Assembly (NCBI GenBank): GCA_020848295.1
Contig: JADLAI010000219.1
Span: forward strand, 1 to 32,678
Source of the DNA: Flavobacteriales bacterium
Lineage (GTDB): Bacteria; Bacteroidota; Bacteroidia; Flavobacteriales_F; PHOS-HE28
Reading direction: 5' to 3'
DNA length: 32,678 bases
Shown: one piece after another, positions 8,308-16,058 of the stretch
Layout of the letters: each line of letters opens with the position of its first letter
Numbering within the stretch: the stretch's first letter is position 1
Made by a program: the position numbers and the translations under genes
Notes under the pieces: model-generated
What the model saw: the letters and a program-made list of their open reading frames with translations, nothing else
What the model was told of the DNA's origin: nothing
Database searches by the model: none

Positions 8308-10546
8308 GACTTGGATGGCCATCGTCGCGTGTGGCGTGGGCCTGGGTGCCATGGCGCAAGGAGAAGTCCTCCAAGCACTTTCGGCCAGGCCCGTGGAAGG
8401 AGCGGCCAGGATGAAGTCCGACGATGGGGTCCATCGCTACTTCAACTACCTCTTCGATACGCTCCGGATCCCATTGATGGATGATTTCTCCATTGACCGT
8501 ACGCGGAAACGGAACGTGACCGAAGATGATCCCGGAGTGAGCCTGGATCATACGCGTTATCACCTGGAGGTGGGTGGGGTGTCCACGCCGGGTATGCGGT
8601 ACATGACGGACACCACCTACCATACCGTCATTGATGCCAGTGATCCACCCGTCACCGTGCGCACCCCGCTCCCAAGCGTATTGGTCACCGTGTGGGACTT
8701 GTCCGTTTATCCGCCCACCAGCACGGTGGTCGAGGGTTGGCCGGCCTACAACATCCGCGATTCGCTCAGCGCACCACCGCCGGACACGATCCACATCCCA
8801 ACCCCTTCGTTGGTCCAGGATTCGCTTTTGGTATATGCGGTGCCGCCTGCCGGGGGTACATACATGATGAACAATGTGCCCACGCCATTGATCCTTTGGC
8901 AGGAGGACGATGTGTACATCAACGGGACCTATCCGGTCGATCCGCCCACCATCGGTGTGGCCACCTTCGATGGCCTGGCGCGGACAGGTTATCCATACGA
9001 CTTCGAGAACTACACGTCCCACGGCCGTGCCGACAAGCTCACCTCGGTGCCGATCGACCTGGAGTACCCCGCCAGTGATTCGATCTACCTCAGCTTCTTC
9101 TACCAGGCCAAGGGACTCAGTGGCGATACCTTCCCGCAGGTGATCGACAGCCTGCTGCTCGAATTCTATGCGCCGGATGAGCATACCTGGTACCGGTCAT
9201 GGGGCATCCCTTATGTGGATCAGGCACCGTTCCAGCAGGTCCTTGTGCCGATCACACAAACACGCTTCCTCAAGCCTGGCTTCCAGTTCCGCTTCGTGAA
9301 CTACGCCACGCTCAGTGGTTCGTTCGATCATTGGCACTTGGACTACGTGCGATTGGGTCGTCAACGCACCTACAACGATGTGCGCATCGTGGATGTGGCC
9401 TGGGTGATGCCCGAGGCGAGCATCCTACAGACATACACCGCCATACCATTCAACCAGTTCCAAGCTGCACCGGGTTCGGCCATGGCCCTGCAGGTGAATG
9501 AACGGATCAGGAACCTGGACATCAACGACCGCTTGATCGAATACGGCATGACCGCCGTGAATGAGGAAGGTGGCCCATTCATCGATGTGGTGAACGGGGT
9601 GAGCCCGAACGGCAACGCGGCCTCCATCATCAGCAGTACGCACCCGATCAATAGTGCTCCGAACTTCTTCGTGTTCGACAACACCGCGTCCAGCGATGTG
9701 GCTTTCCATGATGTCCGCTTCCTTGCGGAAGCCACGCCGGACATCAATCTGTACAACGATACCATGCGGCTCACGCAAGAGTTGAGCAACTACTACGCGT
9801 ATGACGATGGCTCGGCGGAGATGGGCTACAGCCTCAACAGCGCCGGTGCGAAACTGGCCTATCGTTTCGATCTGGTCGGTCCGGATTCGCTGCGAGCGGT
9901 GCGCATGTATTTCAACCCCATCGCCAACCAACCTCCCGATCCCGGCCCATGGCAGGGTTCCTTCCTGCTCACGGTATGGAGCAGCTTGAGCCCCGAAGTG
10001 ATCCAGCACCAGAACTTCTCCTTCTCATCCCCGGAATACCGCATGGATGGCATCGGCAAGTTCGTCGAGTACCCGCTGGACAGTGCGATCCGGGTGGAGG
10101 GCACCATTTACGTGGGATGGGTGCAGACCAACCCGGTGAAGATGAACCTGGGTTTCGACCGCAACCGCAACAACCGGACGAGGATCTTCTACAAGACCAC
10201 GGGCAGTTTCCAGAACACGAGCTTCAACGGTTCGCTCATGATGCGCCCGGTGATGGTCGCTGCCGAGGATCCCTGGGCGGGATCGGGCGAGGAACAGCAC
10301 CCCGGCAGGCTCCTCATCTTCCCGAATCCCGCGACTGATGCAGTGCGCATCGCACTGGCCGATGGCCTGGTGGCCGGCCTGCGGGTGGAGTGCATCGATG
10401 CGACCGGACGTATCGTGCGGAACGAGCGGTTGAACGGGACTGCGATGATGCGTACGACCGATGTGGCGAACGGCCTCTACGTGCTCCGCGTGCTGGATCA
10501 GGATGGTAGGCTGCAAGCCCAAGGCCGCATGGTGGTCCAGCACTGA
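8294..10546 (+). CDS. secreted protein with T9SS type A sorting domain, function unknown
   Basis: This 750-residue protein begins with a signal peptide (about residues 1-22, ending GAMAQ) and ends with a type A sorting domain: LLIFPNPATDAVRIAL, then a strand-rich part and NGLYVLRVLDQDG. It should be carried across the outer membrane by T9SS and anchored or released there. The body is beta-rich, with many acidic and Thr/Ser/Pro stretches; a middle part (DLEYPASDSIYLSFFYQAKG through FDHWHLDYVRLG) resembles MAM/jelly-roll-like segments seen in other T9SS cargo. No catalytic motif was recognised. It overlaps the PASTA gene by 14 bases and the RluD gene by one (TGATG), so it is co-translated with housekeeping genes. 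Confidence 0.85.
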   Translation: MKQSRTWMAIVACGVGLGAMAQGEVLQALSARPVEGAARMKSDDGVHRYFNYLFDTLRIPLMDDFSIDRTRKRNVTEDDPGVSLDHTRYHLEVGGVSTPGMRYMTDTTYHTVIDASDPPVTVRTPLPSVLVTVWDLSVYPPTSTVVEGWPAYNIRDSLSAPPPDTIHIPTPSLVQDSLLVYAVPPAGGTYMMNNVPTPLILWQEDDVYINGTYPVDPPTIGVATFDGLARTGYPYDFENYTSHGRADKLTSVPIDLEYPASDSIYLSFFYQAKGLSGDTFPQVIDSLLLEFYAPDEHTWYRSWGIPYVDQAPFQQVLVPITQTRFLKPGFQFRFVNYATLSGSFDHWHLDYVRLGRQRTYNDVRIVDVAWVMPEASILQTYTAIPFNQFQAAPGSAMALQVNERIRNLDINDRLIEYGMTAVNEEGGPFIDVVNGVSPNGNAASIISSTHPINSAPNFFVFDNTASSDVAFHDVRFLAEATPDINLYNDTMRLTQELSNYYAYDDGSAEMGYSLNSAGAKLAYRFDLVGPDSLRAVRMYFNPIANQPPDPGPWQGSFLLTVWSSLSPEVIQHQNFSFSSPEYRMDGIGKFVEYPLDSAIRVEGTIYVGWVQTNPVKMNLGFDRNRNNRTRIFYKTTGSFQNTSFNGSLMMRPVMVAAEDPWAGSGEEQHPGRLLIFPNPATDAVRIALADGLVAGLRVECIDATGRIVRNERLNGTAMMRTTDVANGLYVLRVLDQDGRLQAQGRMVVQH

Positions 10547-11631
10547 TGGACCAGGAACTTGACACCGGCGGGGAGGAGCAGGAGCTCTACGAGCACCACC
10601 GTATCGTCTGCGACCCCAAACAGTCGCTGATCCGGTTGGACAAGTTCCTGTTCGATCGGCTGGCCAACACCTCGCGCAACCGGATCCAGGTCGCTGCGAA
10701 AGCAGGTAATGTCCTGGTGAATGACAAGGTGGCGAAACCGAGCCAGAAGGTGAAGCCGGGGGACGCCATCAGTATCGTGCTGCCTTATCCCCAGCGCGAA
10801 ACGGAGATCCTGCCGGAAGACATCCCGTTGCGTGTGCTGTACGAGGATGAGCACATCCTGGTGATCGACAAACAGGCAGGACTGGTGGTGCATCCCGGCC
10901 ATGGCAATTGGACCGGCACACTGGTGAACGCCTTGCTCTTTCACTTCGGCAAGCTGCCCAGCACACCGGGCGCGGAGATCCCGAGGCCTGGATTGGTCCA
11001 TCGGTTGGACAAGGACACGAGCGGTGTGATGGTGATCGGCAAGACCGAGGAAGCGCTGACGCACCTGGCCCGGCAATTCTTCGACCGCACCAGCGACCGG
11101 CGTTACAATGCGTTGGTTTGGGGCGACTTCGCGGAGGAGGAAGGGGTGATCGAGGGCCACATCGGCCGCAGTGTGCGGGATCGAACGGTGCAGGCCGTGT
11201 TCCCGGACGGTGATCAAGGTAAACCGGCCGTTACCCGTTGGCGGGTGATCGAACGGTTCCGGTACATCACTTTGGTGGAATGCAAGTTGGAGACCGGCCG
11301 CACGCACCAGATCCGCGTACACATGCAATGGACCGGCCATCCGCTCTTCAACGATGCGGCCTACGGCGGCGACCGGGTGCTGAAGGGCACCACCTTCACC
11401 AAGTACCGGCAGTTCGTGGAGAACTGTTTCAAGGCATTGCCGCGGCAGGCCCTGCACGCACGCACACTCGACATCGATCATCCGATCACCGGGGAACGCA
11501 TGCACTTCGAGAGCGAATTGCCTGCCGACATGCAGGCCGTATTGGAGAAGTGGCGCACCTACACCGTGAGCAAGCCGCTGGACGATGACGATGAACCCCT
11601 GGATGCAGAGGCGGTGAACAACATGAAGTGA
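10546..11631 (+). CDS. rluD: RluA/RluD-family 23S rRNA pseudouridine synthase
   Basis: The 361-residue protein has an N-terminal S4 RNA-binding domain (about 27-80, LIRLDKFLFDRLANTSRNRIQ) and a catalytic domain with GLVHRLDKDTSGVMVIGKT, where D155 is the catalytic aspartate, and ETGRTHQIRVHMQWTGHPLFND. Such enzymes turn specific uridines of large-subunit rRNA into pseudouridine; the RluD group is the closest by layout, though RluC-like specificity cannot be excluded. The ATG overlaps the upstream stop (TGATG). The acidic C-terminal tail (DDDDEPLDAEAVNNMK) is long for the family. No clear terminator follows. Confidence 0.92.
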   Translation: MDQELDTGGEEQELYEHHRIVCDPKQSLIRLDKFLFDRLANTSRNRIQVAAKAGNVLVNDKVAKPSQKVKPGDAISIVLPYPQRETEILPEDIPLRVLYEDEHILVIDKQAGLVVHPGHGNWTGTLVNALLFHFGKLPSTPGAEIPRPGLVHRLDKDTSGVMVIGKTEEALTHLARQFFDRTSDRRYNALVWGDFAEEEGVIEGHIGRSVRDRTVQAVFPDGDQGKPAVTRWRVIERFRYITLVECKLETGRTHQIRVHMQWTGHPLFNDAAYGGDRVLKGTTFTKYRQFVENCFKALPRQALHARTLDIDHPITGERMHFESELPADMQAVLEKWRTYTVSKPLDDDDEPLDAEAVNNMK

Positions 11632-11845
11632 TCGGCTTCCACCATTCCGCGGAAAGAATTGCTCTGATACCCTTTTCGGAATAATACCATTTCGCAGTAA
11701 GGGGTGGTCCAAAGATGCGCTGCAATTTTTTCGCTGTGCGATACGACGGGATCGTTGCGTAGCGGGGCCTACGGAACCTGTTTCGCGGAGAAGGCATCCG
11801 GAAAGAGGCCAAGCGGATCGGCTGGTATTGAATGCGTGGATGGTA
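11632..11845. other. intergenic gap between convergent rluD and the menaquinone operon end
   Basis: This 214-base stretch separates two convergent genes and is more AT-rich in its first half than its surroundings. A T-run (11725-11730) follows no strong stem, so it is a poor terminator candidate for rluD. On the reverse strand CATCTTTG (11710-11717) resembles a -7 box, followed by a possible 43-codon frame (11690 down to 11559) that enters rluD antisense. I see no convincing gene or RNA. Confidence 0.4.
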
Positions 11846-12061
11846 TCATGGCCGGTGCAGCAGGTTCAGGCCGAAAGCGATGAGCAAGGCCGTTCCGAAG
11901 ACCAGGAAGTAGAGTCGCCAGTAGGAGGTTTGTCGATGGAACCTGGGGTCGTACCGCTCTTTTCGTATGAAGAGGATCCACATCGCGTGCAGCGGCCACA
12001 CCACGATGAGGAACACGGCTGCATAGGAGAGCAGGAAGAGCAGGAGGTCGACCGGGTTCAC
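11846..12061 (-). CDS. small two-helix membrane protein, unknown function
   Basis: The 71-residue product starts at a GTG whose last two bases lie in the TGA of menE (GTGA, four-base overlap), which argues that it is translated with that gene. It has two membrane segments: about residues 4-26 (LLLFLLSYAAVFLIVVWPLHAMW) and about 48-66 (LYFLVFGTALLIAFGLNLL), separated by a basic, aromatic loop (IRKERYDPRFHRQTSYWR) that should face the cytoplasm. I do not recognise a family. Its place at the end of a menaquinone operon may hint at a membrane or quinone-related task, but this is only context. Codon use matches its neighbours. Confidence 0.65.
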   Translation of the reverse strand: MNPVDLLLFLLSYAAVFLIVVWPLHAMWILFIRKERYDPRFHRQTSYWRLYFLVFGTALLIAFGLNLLHRP

Positions 12062-13149
12062 AGTCGGATCGGTTTTCCCGTGCCGGTCCGTTCCATGTGG
12101 CGGAGGGCCTGCACGCGGCGCGGCCATTCGTGTGGGTCCAGTGCCTGCATCAGGCGTTCCATCACCTCGGGCAGTACTTCATCCTGCGGCCGATCGGTCT
12201 CCAGGACGAGCATCACGGTTTGGCCGAGCACCGCGTCCGGCGCTGCGGTGAAATAGTGGGCATATGGGATCACACCGGCGGTCTTCGCTTCAAGCTGCTC
12301 CGGGAAGATCTTCTTACCGCCGCTCAGGATCACGTTGTCGAACCGTCCGAGCCACCTGAAGCGCGTATCGTCCAGCAATTCCACCAGGTCGTTCGTAACA
12401 TGTTGCTTCGCCGTGAGGTGCGGTGTGTAAACGACCAGGCATCCACGGGGATCCCGCCCGAAGCTCACGTTCCCGATCGCGCGGAATGGCGCGTTGGTCC
12501 CGAACGCATGCGCATCCGCGCTCGCATTCAGCGCTCTCACCGCCACATGGGTCACCGTTTCGGTGCTTCCGTAGCCCTGGTACACCTTGGTGCTTAGGCT
12601 GGCGATGTCCTCTACAAGGACGGTGCTCACCGGGCCGCCACCGAGCAGGATGGTATCGAACTGCTCCTCCACCCGGATGCGATCCTCTTGGATGGCGCGG
12701 TGTAGCTGCAGCGGTACCATGGCCGCGAAACGGAAACGGTCCCTTGTCCGCAGGTTGTCCAAAACGCTACCGCGCGGGTCGATCAGGTGCAGGTCCAGGC
12801 CGAGCACCATGCTGCGCACGATCATCATCTTACCGGCGATGAAGGCGGTAGGAAGGCACGACAGGGCACGGTCACCGCTCTTCAGATCGAAGACCGAAGC
12901 GGTCAGGCGAGCGCTGTTCACCAGGTCGCGACGCGGGATCCTGAGGTTCTTCGGTGGCCCGGTGGTGCCGCTGGTCTGAACGTGGAGTGGCTTGGTCCTA
13001 TAGCACAGCAGTTGGTACACCAGCGTGGTCAATGGCCCTGTCCATGGCTGATCCCTGACCTTTCGGCCGAGTCGGTCGAAATGGGCCATGGCATCCACGG
13101 AGCGCAGCGGCTTCCCATCAACAGTGATCGTGTCGAACACGAAGGCCAT
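12058..13149 (-). CDS. menE: o-succinylbenzoate--CoA ligase
   Basis: MenE activates o-succinylbenzoate with ATP and CoA. The 363-residue protein is an ANL-family adenylating enzyme of the short form seen in Bacteroidota, starting close to the P-loop-like TSGTTGPPK (59-67). It also shows LGGGPVS, YQGYGSTETVTHVAVR, RWLGRFDNVILSGGKKIFPEQLE and the end TGTGKPIRL, where K359 matches the catalytic C-terminal lysine. A frame runs upstream to 13455 but has no homology; ATG 13149 (MAFVFDTITVDG) is chosen. A -7-like GAACTTTG lies only four bases ahead of it. It follows menC by 37 bases and overlaps the small membrane gene by four. Confidence 0.92.
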   Translation of the reverse strand: MAFVFDTITVDGKPLRSVDAMAHFDRLGRKVRDQPWTGPLTTLVYQLLCYRTKPLHVQTSGTTGPPKNLRIPRRDLVNSARLTASVFDLKSGDRALSCLPTAFIAGKMMIVRSMVLGLDLHLIDPRGSVLDNLRTRDRFRFAAMVPLQLHRAIQEDRIRVEEQFDTILLGGGPVSTVLVEDIASLSTKVYQGYGSTETVTHVAVRALNASADAHAFGTNAPFRAIGNVSFGRDPRGCLVVYTPHLTAKQHVTNDLVELLDDTRFRWLGRFDNVILSGGKKIFPEQLEAKTAGVIPYAHYFTAAPDAVLGQTVMLVLETDRPQDEVLPEVMERLMQALDPHEWPRRVQALRHMERTGTGKPIRL

Positions 13150-13153
13150 GCCC

Positions 13154-13161
13154 CAAAGTTC
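13154..13161 (-). promoter_or_regulatory. possible internal -7 box ahead of menE
   Basis: GAACTTTG on the reverse strand matches seven of eight positions of TAnnTTTG and ends four bases before the menE ATG. If used, the menE transcript would be leaderless or nearly so. It lies in the 37-base menC-menE gap, the largest gap within the operon apart from the one before menB. Confidence 0.35.
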
Positions 13162-13186
13162 GCAACAGGAAGGGGACGATGGAAGG

Positions 13187-14245
13187 TCAGGGAGAGATGA
13201 TCCCGCTGATATCCCAGGCTTTTTCGGGACGGGACCAGAGCGCACCGTTCTCCACCTCAAGGGGCGCGGGGATGTTGTTCGCGTAAACCGACCCGGTGCC
13301 CAGGCCCTGCGCTCGGTCCAGCGGAAGGGTCGCCGCCCATTGTGCGATCGCGTTGAGACCGATGCTGCTCTCCAAGGCACTGGTGATCCACCAGCCGATG
13401 CCGTGCGCCTGGGCCAGTTCGATCCACTCCTGTGCGGCGGCCCAGCCACCCACAAGGCTCGGCTTGATCACGATGTGTTGGGGCCGTACGGTCTCGAGCA
13501 GGTCGCGTTTGTTGGCCGGATGGTTCAGTCCGATGAGGTCCTCGTCCAGTGCGATGGGGATCGGCGTGTCTGCACAGAGTTCGGTCATCGCCTCATACAA
13601 GCCGGGCGCGATGGGCTGTTCGATGCTCTCCACGTCCAGTTCAGCTAACCGGTGCAGGACATCCCGTACCGTGCGTTGGTCGAAGGCGCCGTTCGCATCC
13701 ACGCGGAGGGTGATCGCCCTTGCGTCGTATTCGGCACGCACGGACTTCAGCAGTTCCAGTTCGTCCTCGATCCCGATGGCACCGATCTTCATTTTCACGG
13801 TGCTGAAGCCCTTGTCGATCTGTTCACGGATGCGTTGCCTCATCAAGGCCTTGTCGCCCATCCACACCAGCCCATTGATCGGTATCGCACGTTGTCCGAG
13901 GGTGAATTCCGATGGGAAGAGATCCTTCGTGCCGCTCACTTCGAGGTCGCGCAGGCATTGTTCCACCGCAAAACGCACACTGGGTACATCGACCAGGTCC
14001 GTGCCCGATCGGCGATGCCAGTCGGTGGTATCCGCACACAGTTCGATCAACTTCGTCCTTACATCCGCCGGGAACTCCTTGCTGTGTCCGGGGAATAGCG
14101 CCGCCTCACCGATGCCTACGACCTCGGGCCGTTCGATGTGCCAGGCGAGAAGGTACCACACGGTGCGTGCGTGGATCGGACCCTTGGAGGTGCCCAGCTC
14201 GAACCGGGGTTGCAAGGTGCGTTCGATCCAGCGCGCCGCGATCAT
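13187..14245 (-). CDS. menC: o-succinylbenzoate synthase
   Basis: This 352-residue enolase-superfamily enzyme dehydrates SHCHC to o-succinylbenzoate. The barrel carries KMKIG with acid/base lysine K153 (K151 beside it), the metal ligands D183 (RVDANGAF), E209 (SIEQP) and an aspartate of LDEDL (near 234), and the second lysine K261 in IKPSLVGG. The N-terminal capping domain is present. N-succinylamino acid racemase or dipeptide epimerase activity is a general risk with this fold, but the setting between menA and menE makes MenC very likely. The ATG overlaps the menA stop by four bases. Confidence 0.93.
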   Translation of the reverse strand: MIAARWIERTLQPRFELGTSKGPIHARTVWYLLAWHIERPEVVGIGEAALFPGHSKEFPADVRTKLIELCADTTDWHRRSGTDLVDVPSVRFAVEQCLRDLEVSGTKDLFPSEFTLGQRAIPINGLVWMGDKALMRQRIREQIDKGFSTVKMKIGAIGIEDELELLKSVRAEYDARAITLRVDANGAFDQRTVRDVLHRLAELDVESIEQPIAPGLYEAMTELCADTPIPIALDEDLIGLNHPANKRDLLETVRPQHIVIKPSLVGGWAAAQEWIELAQAHGIGWWITSALESSIGLNAIAQWAATLPLDRAQGLGTGSVYANNIPAPLEVENGALWSRPEKAWDISGIISP

Positions 14246-15162
14246 ACCGCAAGGATAACGCCTGCTGCGAAGAGCAGAGCGGTCGCGAAGGTGCCCAGGG
14301 CCAGTACCTTCAGTTGTGGGTCAAGGGCGCGGGGTTCCGGTGCTGACCATACATGCTTCAGGTGGATGATGAAGCCGGGAGCAACAAGGAGGAAGAGCCA
14401 CATCGACCATCCGAGATCGGCCAGCAGAGCGAACCCGATCAGGCCAAGGAGACCACCACAGATGAGCAGGGTGTGATAGATGCGTGCATTCGCCGATCCC
14501 ATGCGCACCACCACTGTCCGTTTTCCGCTGGCAGCATCGTTGGCGATGTCGCGCATGTTGTTCACATTGAGCACACCGGTGCTTAAAAGGCCGAACGCGA
14601 TGGCCGGGAAGAGCACGGGCCATGCGAATGCCGAGGTGTGCAGGTAGAAAGTGCCACATACACCCACGATACCGAAGAAGAGGAACACACTGATGTCGCC
14701 CAGCCCGGCGTAGCCATAAGCGTTCCTGCCGAAGGTGTACTTCACCGCTGCGCCGATGGCCAGTAGGCCGATGGCCAGGAAGAGCATTGTTCCCAGGGTG
14801 AAGCCGAGCGCGATGGTGATCAGGGCGCAGCCACTGATGAACGCGAGCATCCCACAGATGACCATGGCGCGTTTCATCCGTTCGGGGGTGATGGACCCGC
14901 TCTGTACGGTCCGTTGAGGCCCTACGCGGCCAGCATTGTCGGTGCCGTGCTGGTGATCGCCGAGGTCATTGGCCAGGTTGCTCAGGACCTGGAGCAGGAT
15001 GGCCGTGAGCATTGCCAGCGCGAGAACGGTGCCACTGAAGGATGTGCCTTCCACACGACCATCAACGATCATGGCCATTGCGCTGCCCGCGATGATGCTG
15101 CTCACTGCGAGGGGCAGTGTGCGCGGTCGGAAGGCGTGTAGCCAGTGTATCATCCCCTGCAT
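14242..15162 (-). CDS. menA: 1,4-dihydroxy-2-naphthoate polyprenyltransferase
   Basis: MenA attaches a polyprenyl chain to 1,4-dihydroxy-2-naphthoate in the membrane, giving demethylmenaquinone. The 306-residue protein is a UbiA-type prenyltransferase with about eight or nine membrane helices. The first Asp-rich motif is NLANDLGDHQHGTDNAGRVGP (near residues 62-82) and the second is NVNNMRDIANDAASGKRT. RPRTLPLAV near the start is also typical of MenA. Starts at 15162 (MQGMIHW) or 15153 (MIHW) are both possible. The gene begins 23 bases after menB and its stop overlaps menC. Confidence 0.93.
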   Translation of the reverse strand: MQGMIHWLHAFRPRTLPLAVSSIIAGSAMAMIVDGRVEGTSFSGTVLALAMLTAILLQVLSNLANDLGDHQHGTDNAGRVGPQRTVQSGSITPERMKRAMVICGMLAFISGCALITIALGFTLGTMLFLAIGLLAIGAAVKYTFGRNAYGYAGLGDISVFLFFGIVGVCGTFYLHTSAFAWPVLFPAIAFGLLSTGVLNVNNMRDIANDAASGKRTVVVRMGSANARIYHTLLICGGLLGLIGFALLADLGWSMWLFLLVAPGFIIHLKHVWSAPEPRALDPQLKVLALGTFATALLFAAGVILAV

Positions 15163-15185
15163 CTCAGTGCCTCTGTGGCGAACAC

Positions 15186-16007
15186 TTACGGGAACTTAGG
15201 GAACTTCTGGAAATCCGGCGCCCGTTTCTCAAGGAAGGCGGTCTTGCCCTCCTGTGCTTCATCCATCAGGTAATACATCAGTGTGGCATCACCGGCGAAC
15301 TCCATCAACCCGCGTTGTCCGTCCAGTTCCGCGTTCAGCCCGCGCTTGATCATGCGTAATGCGAGCGGACTGCGTTGCATCATGATCCGGCACCACTCCA
15401 CGGTCGTGTCCTCCAGTTCCGCGAGCGGCACCACCTTGTTCACCATGCCCATATCCTCGGCCTCCTTCGCGCTGTATTGCAGGCAGAGGAACCAGATCTC
15501 GCGGGCCTTCTTCTGGCCCACGTGGCGAGCGAGGTAATTGCTGCCGAAGCCTGCGTCGAAGCTCCCCACCTTGGGGCCGGTCTGTCCGAAGCGCGCATGG
15601 TCCGCGGCGATGGTCAGATCACAGACCACATGCAGCACGTGACCACCACCGATCGCGTACCCGTTCACCATGGCCACCACGGGCTTGGGTAGCTCGCGGA
15701 TGCGTTTGTGCAGGTCGAGCACATTGAGCCGTGGCACACCATCGGTGCCGATGTAGCCGCCACGGCCTTTCACATTCTGGTCGCCACCACTACAGAAGGC
15801 CTTGTCGCCAGCACCGGTCAACACCACCACGCCGATCGCCGGGTCCTCACGTGCGATATCCATGGCATCGATCATCTCCTTGTTCGTGTCCGGCCGGAAG
15901 GCATTGTACACCTCGGGTCGGTTGATCGTGATCTTGGCGATGCCCTCGAAGAACTCGAATTTGATGTCCTCGTAGACCTTGATGGTCCTCCAGTTGCGGG
16001 AGCTCAT
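15186..16007 (-). CDS. menB: 1,4-dihydroxy-2-naphthoyl-CoA synthase
   Basis: MenB closes the second ring, turning o-succinylbenzoyl-CoA into 1,4-dihydroxy-2-naphthoyl-CoA. The 273-residue crotonase-fold protein has [13 protein letters not shown], the oxyanion-hole stretch [40 protein letters not shown] and [17 protein letters not shown], with the Asp of SFDAGFG that marks MenB within the crotonases. The C-terminus ends in the usual [11 protein letters not shown] frame opens at 16055, but ATG 16007 ([15 protein letters not shown]) fits the family. It sits 51 bases after menD. Confidence 0.96.
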   Translation of the reverse strand: MSSRNWRTIKVYEDIKFEFFEGIAKITINRPEVYNAFRPDTNKEMIDAMDIAREDPAIGVVVLTGAGDKAFCSGGDQNVKGRGGYIGTDGVPRLNVLDLHKRIRELPKPVVAMVNGYAIGGGHVLHVVCDLTIAADHARFGQTGPKVGSFDAGFGSNYLARHVGQKKAREIWFLCLQYSAKEAEDMGMVNKVVPLAELEDTTVEWCRIMMQRSPLALRMIKRGLNAELDGQRGLMEFAGDATLMYYLMDEAQEGKTAFLEKRAPDFQKFPKFP

Positions 16008-16058
16008 TGCTTGCAGGTTGACGGCGACTACACGACGAATGCAGCGGGTGTGCATCGT

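Noticed and set aside
13149-13455. Upstream extension of menE
   Set aside because: The added 102 residues are Arg/Ser/Pro-rich, lie over menC in another frame, and precede the conserved start.
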